Source of the DNA: Amia ocellicauda
Lineage: Eukaryota; Chordata; Actinopteri; Amiiformes; Amiidae
Assembly: GCF_036373705.1 (NCBI RefSeq)
Contig: NC_089851.1
Location: 56,185,940-56,249,939 of the forward strand
Length of the DNA stretch: 64,000 nt
Direction of reading: 5' to 3'
The translations under genes were made by a program, and so were the position numbers. The notes beneath the pieces are model-generated. The model saw nothing but the letters and a program-made list of their open reading frames with translations. It made no database searches and was not told where the DNA came from. Numbering within the stretch: the first letter of the stretch is position 1; each line of letters opens with the position of its first letter. Shown here one piece after another: positions 60,001-64,000 of this stretch.

Positions 60001-63000
60001 TCAGTAGCATAGTAGCATAACAGCAGATCACGGACCACTGTCAATCAGATGCTTGCCTTGCCGTCCATCCATCCATCCATCTATCTATCTATCTATCAAT
60101 GACTCTCGATATCTAACTCTCTTACTTGCTATCGCTCCCCCAATGGTCAGTAGCATAGTAGCATAACAGCAGATCACGGACCACTGTCAATCAGATGCTT
60201 GCCTTGCCGTCCATCCATCCATCTATCTATCTATCTATCTATGACTCTTGATATCTAACTCTCTTGCTTGCTATCGCTCCCCCAATGGTCAGTAGCATAG
60301 TAGCATAACAGCAGATCACGGACCACTGTCACTCAGATGCTTGCCTTGCCGTCCATCCATCCATCCATCTATCTATCTATCTATCAATGACTCTCGATAT
60401 CTAACTCTCTTGCTTGCTATCGCTCCCCCAATGGTCAGTAGCATAGTAGCATAACAGCAGATCACGGACCACTGTCAATCAGATGCTTGCCTTGCCGTCC
60501 ATCCATCCATCTATCTATCTATCTATCTATGACTCTTGATATCTAACTCTCTTAATTGCTATCGCTCCCCCAATGGTCAGTAGCATTGTAGCATAACAGC
60601 AGATCACGGACCAATGTCAATCAGATGCTTGCCTTGCCGTCCATCCATCCATCCATCTATCTATCAATCTATCAATGACTCTCGATATCTAACTCTCTTA
60701 CTTGCTATCGCTCCCCCAATGGTCAGTAGCATAGTAGCATAACAGCAGATCACGGACCACTGTCAATCAGATGCTTGCCTTGCCGTCCATCCATCCATCC
60801 ATCTATCTATCTATCTATCAATGACTCTCGATATCTAACTCTCTTACGTGCTATCGCTCCCCCAATGGTCAGTAGCATAGTAGCATAACAGCAGATCACG
60901 GACCACTGTCAATCAGATGCTTGCCTTGCCGTCCATCCATCCATCTATCTATCTATCTATCTATGACTCTTGATATCTAACTCTCTTGCTTGCTATCGCT
61001 CCCCCAATGGTCAGTAGCATAGTAGCATAACAGCAGATCACGGACCACTGTCACTCAGATGCTTGCCTTGCCGTCCATCCATCCATCCATCTATCTATCT
61101 ATCTATCAATGACTCTCGATATCTAACTCTCTTGCTTGCTATCGCTCCCCCAATGGTCAGTAGCATAGTAGCATAACAGCAGATCACGGACCACTGTCAA
61201 TCAGATGCTTGCCTTGCCGTCCATCCATCCATCTATCTATCTATCTATCTATGACTCTTGATATCTAACTCTCTTGCTTGCTATCGCTCCCCCAATGGTC
61301 AGTAGCATTGTAGCATAACAGCAGATCACGGACCAATGTCAATCAGATGCTTGCCTTGCCGTCCATCCATCTATCTATCTATCTATCTATCTATCTATGA
61401 CTCTCGATATCTAACTCTCTTGCTTGCTATCGCTCCCCCAATGGTCAGTAGCATAGTAGCATAACAGCAGATCACGGACCACTGTCAATCAGATGCTTGC
61501 CTTGCCGTCCATCCATCCATCCATCTATCTATCAATCTATCAATGACTCTCGATATCTAACTCTCTTACTTGCTATCGCTCCCCCAATGGTCAGTAGCAT
61601 AGTAGCATAACAGCAGATCACGGACCACTGTCAATCAGATGCTTGCCTTGCCGTCCATCCATCCATCCATCTATCTATCTATCTATCAATGACTCTCGAT
61701 ATCTAACTCTCTTACTTGCTATCGCTCCCCCAATGGTCAGTAGCATAGTAGCATAACAGCAGATCACGGACCACTGTCAATCAGATGCTTGCCTTGCCGT
61801 CCATCCATCCATCTATCTATCTATCTATCTATGACTCTTGATATCTAACTCTCTTGCTTGCTATCGCTCCCCCAATGGTCAGTAGCATAGTAGCATAACA
61901 GCAGATCACGGACCACTGTCACTCAGATGCTTGCCTTGCCGTCCATCCATCCATCCATCTATCTATCTATCTATCAATGACTCTCGATATCTAACTCTCT
62001 TGCTTGCTATCGCTCCCCCAATGGTCAGTAGCATAGTAGCATAACAGCAGATCACGGACCACTGTCAATCAGATGCTTGCCTTGCCGTCCATCCATCCAT
62101 CTATCTATCTATCTATCTATGACTCTTGATATCTAACTCTCTTAATTGCTATCGCTCCCCCAATGGTCAGTAGCATTGTAGCATAACAGCAGATCACGGA
62201 CCAATGTCAATCAGATGCTTGCCTTGCCGTCCATCCATCCATCCATCTATCTATCAATCTATCAATGACTCTCGATATCTAACTCTCTTACTTGCTATCG
62301 CTCCCCCAATGGTCAGTAGCATAGTAGCATAACAGCAGATCACGGACCACTGTCAATCAGATGCTTGCCTTGCCGTCCATCCATCCATCCATCTATCTAT
62401 CTATCTATCAATGACTCTCGATATCTAACTCTCTTACTTGCTATCGCTCCCCCAATGGTCAGTAGCATAGTAGCATAACAGCAGATCACGGACCACTGTC
62501 AATCAGATGCTTGCCTTGCCGTCCATCCATCCATCTATCTATCTATCTATCTATGACTCTTGATATCTAACTCTCTTGCTTGCTATCGCTCCCCCAATGG
62601 TCAGTAGCATAGTAGCATAACAGCAGATCACGGACCACTGTCACTCAGATGCTTGCCTTGCCGTCCATCCATCCATCCATCTATCTATCTATCTATCAAT
62701 GACTCTCGATATCTAACTCTCTTGCTTGCTATCGCTCCCCCAATGGTCAGTAGCATAGTAGCATAACAGCAGATCACGGACCACTGTCAATCAGATGCTT
62801 GCCTTGCCGTCCATCCATCCATCTATCTATCTATCTATCTATGACTCTTGATATCTAACTCTCTTGCTTGCTATCGCTCCCCCAATGGTCAGTAGCATTG
62901 TAGCATAACAGCAGATCACGGACCAATGTCAATCAGATGCTTGCCTTGCCGTCCATCCATCTATCTATCTATCTATCTATCTATCTATGACTCTCGATAT

Positions 63001-64000
63001 CTAACTCTCTTGCTTGCTATCGCTCCCCCAATGGTCAGTAGCATAGTAGCATAACAGCAGATCACGGACCACTGTCAATCAGATGCTTGCCTTGCCGTCC
63101 ATCCATCCATCCATCTATCTATCAATCTATCAATGACTCTCGATATCTAACTCTCTTACTTGCTATCGCTCCCCCAATGGTCAGTAGCATAGTAGCATAA
63201 CAGCAGATCACGGACCACTGTCAATCAGATGCTTGCCTTGCCGTCCATCCATCCATCCATCTATCTATCTATCTATCAATGACTCTCGATATCTAACTCT
63301 CTTACTTGCTATCGCTCCCCCAATGGTCAGTAGCATAGTAGCATAACAGCAGATCACGGACCACTGTCAATCAGATGCTTGCCTTGCCGTCCATCCATCC
63401 ATCTATCTATCTATCTATCTATGACTCTTGATATCTAACTCTCTTGCTTGCTATCGCTCCCCCAATGGTCAGTAGCATAGTAGCATAACAGCAGATCACG
63501 GACCACTGTCACTCAGATGCTTGCCTTGCCGTCCATCCATCCATCCATCTATCTATCTATCTATCAATGACTCTCGATATCTAACTCTCTTGCTTGCTAT
63601 CGCTCCCCCAATGGTCAGTAGCATAGTAGCATAACAGCAGATCACGGACCACTGTCAATCAGATGCTTGCCTTGCCGTCCATCCATCCATCTATCTATCT
63701 ATCTATCTATGACTCTTGATATCTAACTCTCTTAATTGCTATCGCTCCCCCAATGGTCAGTAGCATTGTAGCATAACAGCAGATCACGGACCAATGTCAA
63801 TCAGATGCTTGCCTTGCCGTCCATCCATCCATCCATCTATCTATCAATCTATCAATGACTCTCGATATCTAACTCTCTTACTTGCTATCGCTCCCCCAAT
63901 GGTCAGTAGCATAGTAGCATAACAGCAGATCACGGACCACTGTCAATCAGATGCTTGCCTTGCCGTCCATCCATCCATCCATCTATCTATCTATCTATCA
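54058..64000 (-). repeat. Satellite array G, inverted relative to arrays A-F
   Basis: About 69 monomers of the same satellite, read on the minus strand. From about 55,900 on it is very regular: CTCTTAATTGCT recurs at 57369, 58959, 60549, 62139 and 63729, and the long CTAT-core monomer at about 56590, 58180, 59770, 61360 and 62950, all 1590 bp apart. That is 11 monomers averaging 144.5 bp. The first about 1.8 kb after the gap contains many single-base insertions and deletions. The array runs off the right edge. Confidence 0.97.

Overview
The window reads as vertebrate nuclear DNA, most likely from a ray-finned fish. Reasons: spliced coding exons with GT/AG introns, a tRNA-Tyr gene with an intron, tRNA-Thr and tRNA-Asn genes of vertebrate type, a transposon-like multi-exon gene family that I know from fish genomes, a SCAN-like (Gmr1-type) Ty3/Gypsy retroelement, and fish-style microsatellites. 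No bacterial or phage gene organisation is present. I cannot name the species.

Layout. (1) 1-26765: an uninterrupted tandem array of a ~144 bp satellite monomer. Each monomer carries a variable (GATA)n(GGAT)n core, and the array shows higher-order periods of 2872 bp and about 7180 bp. (2) 26766-42069: the same satellite, more diverged and interrupted by five tRNA modules. A full module holds tRNA-Thr(AGT), a (TTTTG)n tract, tRNA-Thr(TGT) and a minus-strand tRNA-Asn. In modules 1-3 the Asn gene has a CTT (Lys) anticodon and a damaged acceptor stem. Modules 4 and 5 are rearranged but keep the intact Asn(GTT) genes. (3) 42070-42629: an abrupt switch from satellite to telomere-type (CCCTAA)n, followed by about 480 bp almost without G on this strand and a second short (CCCTAA)n block. 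(4) 42833-44313: a non-autonomous hAT-like element with a perfect 8-bp target duplication, into which a 982-bp solo LTR with a 4-bp target duplication has inserted. (5) 44384-44472: an intact tRNA-Tyr(GTA) with a 16-nt intron. (6) 45230-46200: microsatellites. (7) 46239-51080: a decayed plus-strand gene of at least 11 exons. Most splice sites are still recognisable, but there are frameshifts, a nonsense codon and two internal deletions. (8) 51081-53857: a minus-strand Gmr1-like retroelement fragment (LTR, gag, zinc knuckle and protease, integrase) that breaks into the last exon of that gene. (9) 53858-54057: exactly 200 N, a scaffold gap. (10) 54058-64000: the same satellite in the opposite orientation, settling into a regular 11-monomer, 1590-bp higher-order repeat.

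The picture is a subtelomeric or heterochromatic block. The satellite has amplified with embedded tRNA genes, next to a relic chromosome-end sequence and an 11-kb island of mostly dead transposons. The functional candidates are the tRNA-Tyr, Thr(AGT) in modules 1 and 2, Thr(TGT) in module 5 and Asn(GTT) in modules 4 and 5. I see no intact protein-coding gene. Open reading frames inside the satellite or the (TTTTG)n tracts are by-products of repeats. The opposite orientation of the two satellite arrays and the satellite/telomere junction may be real or may be assembly joins; the sequence alone does not decide this.
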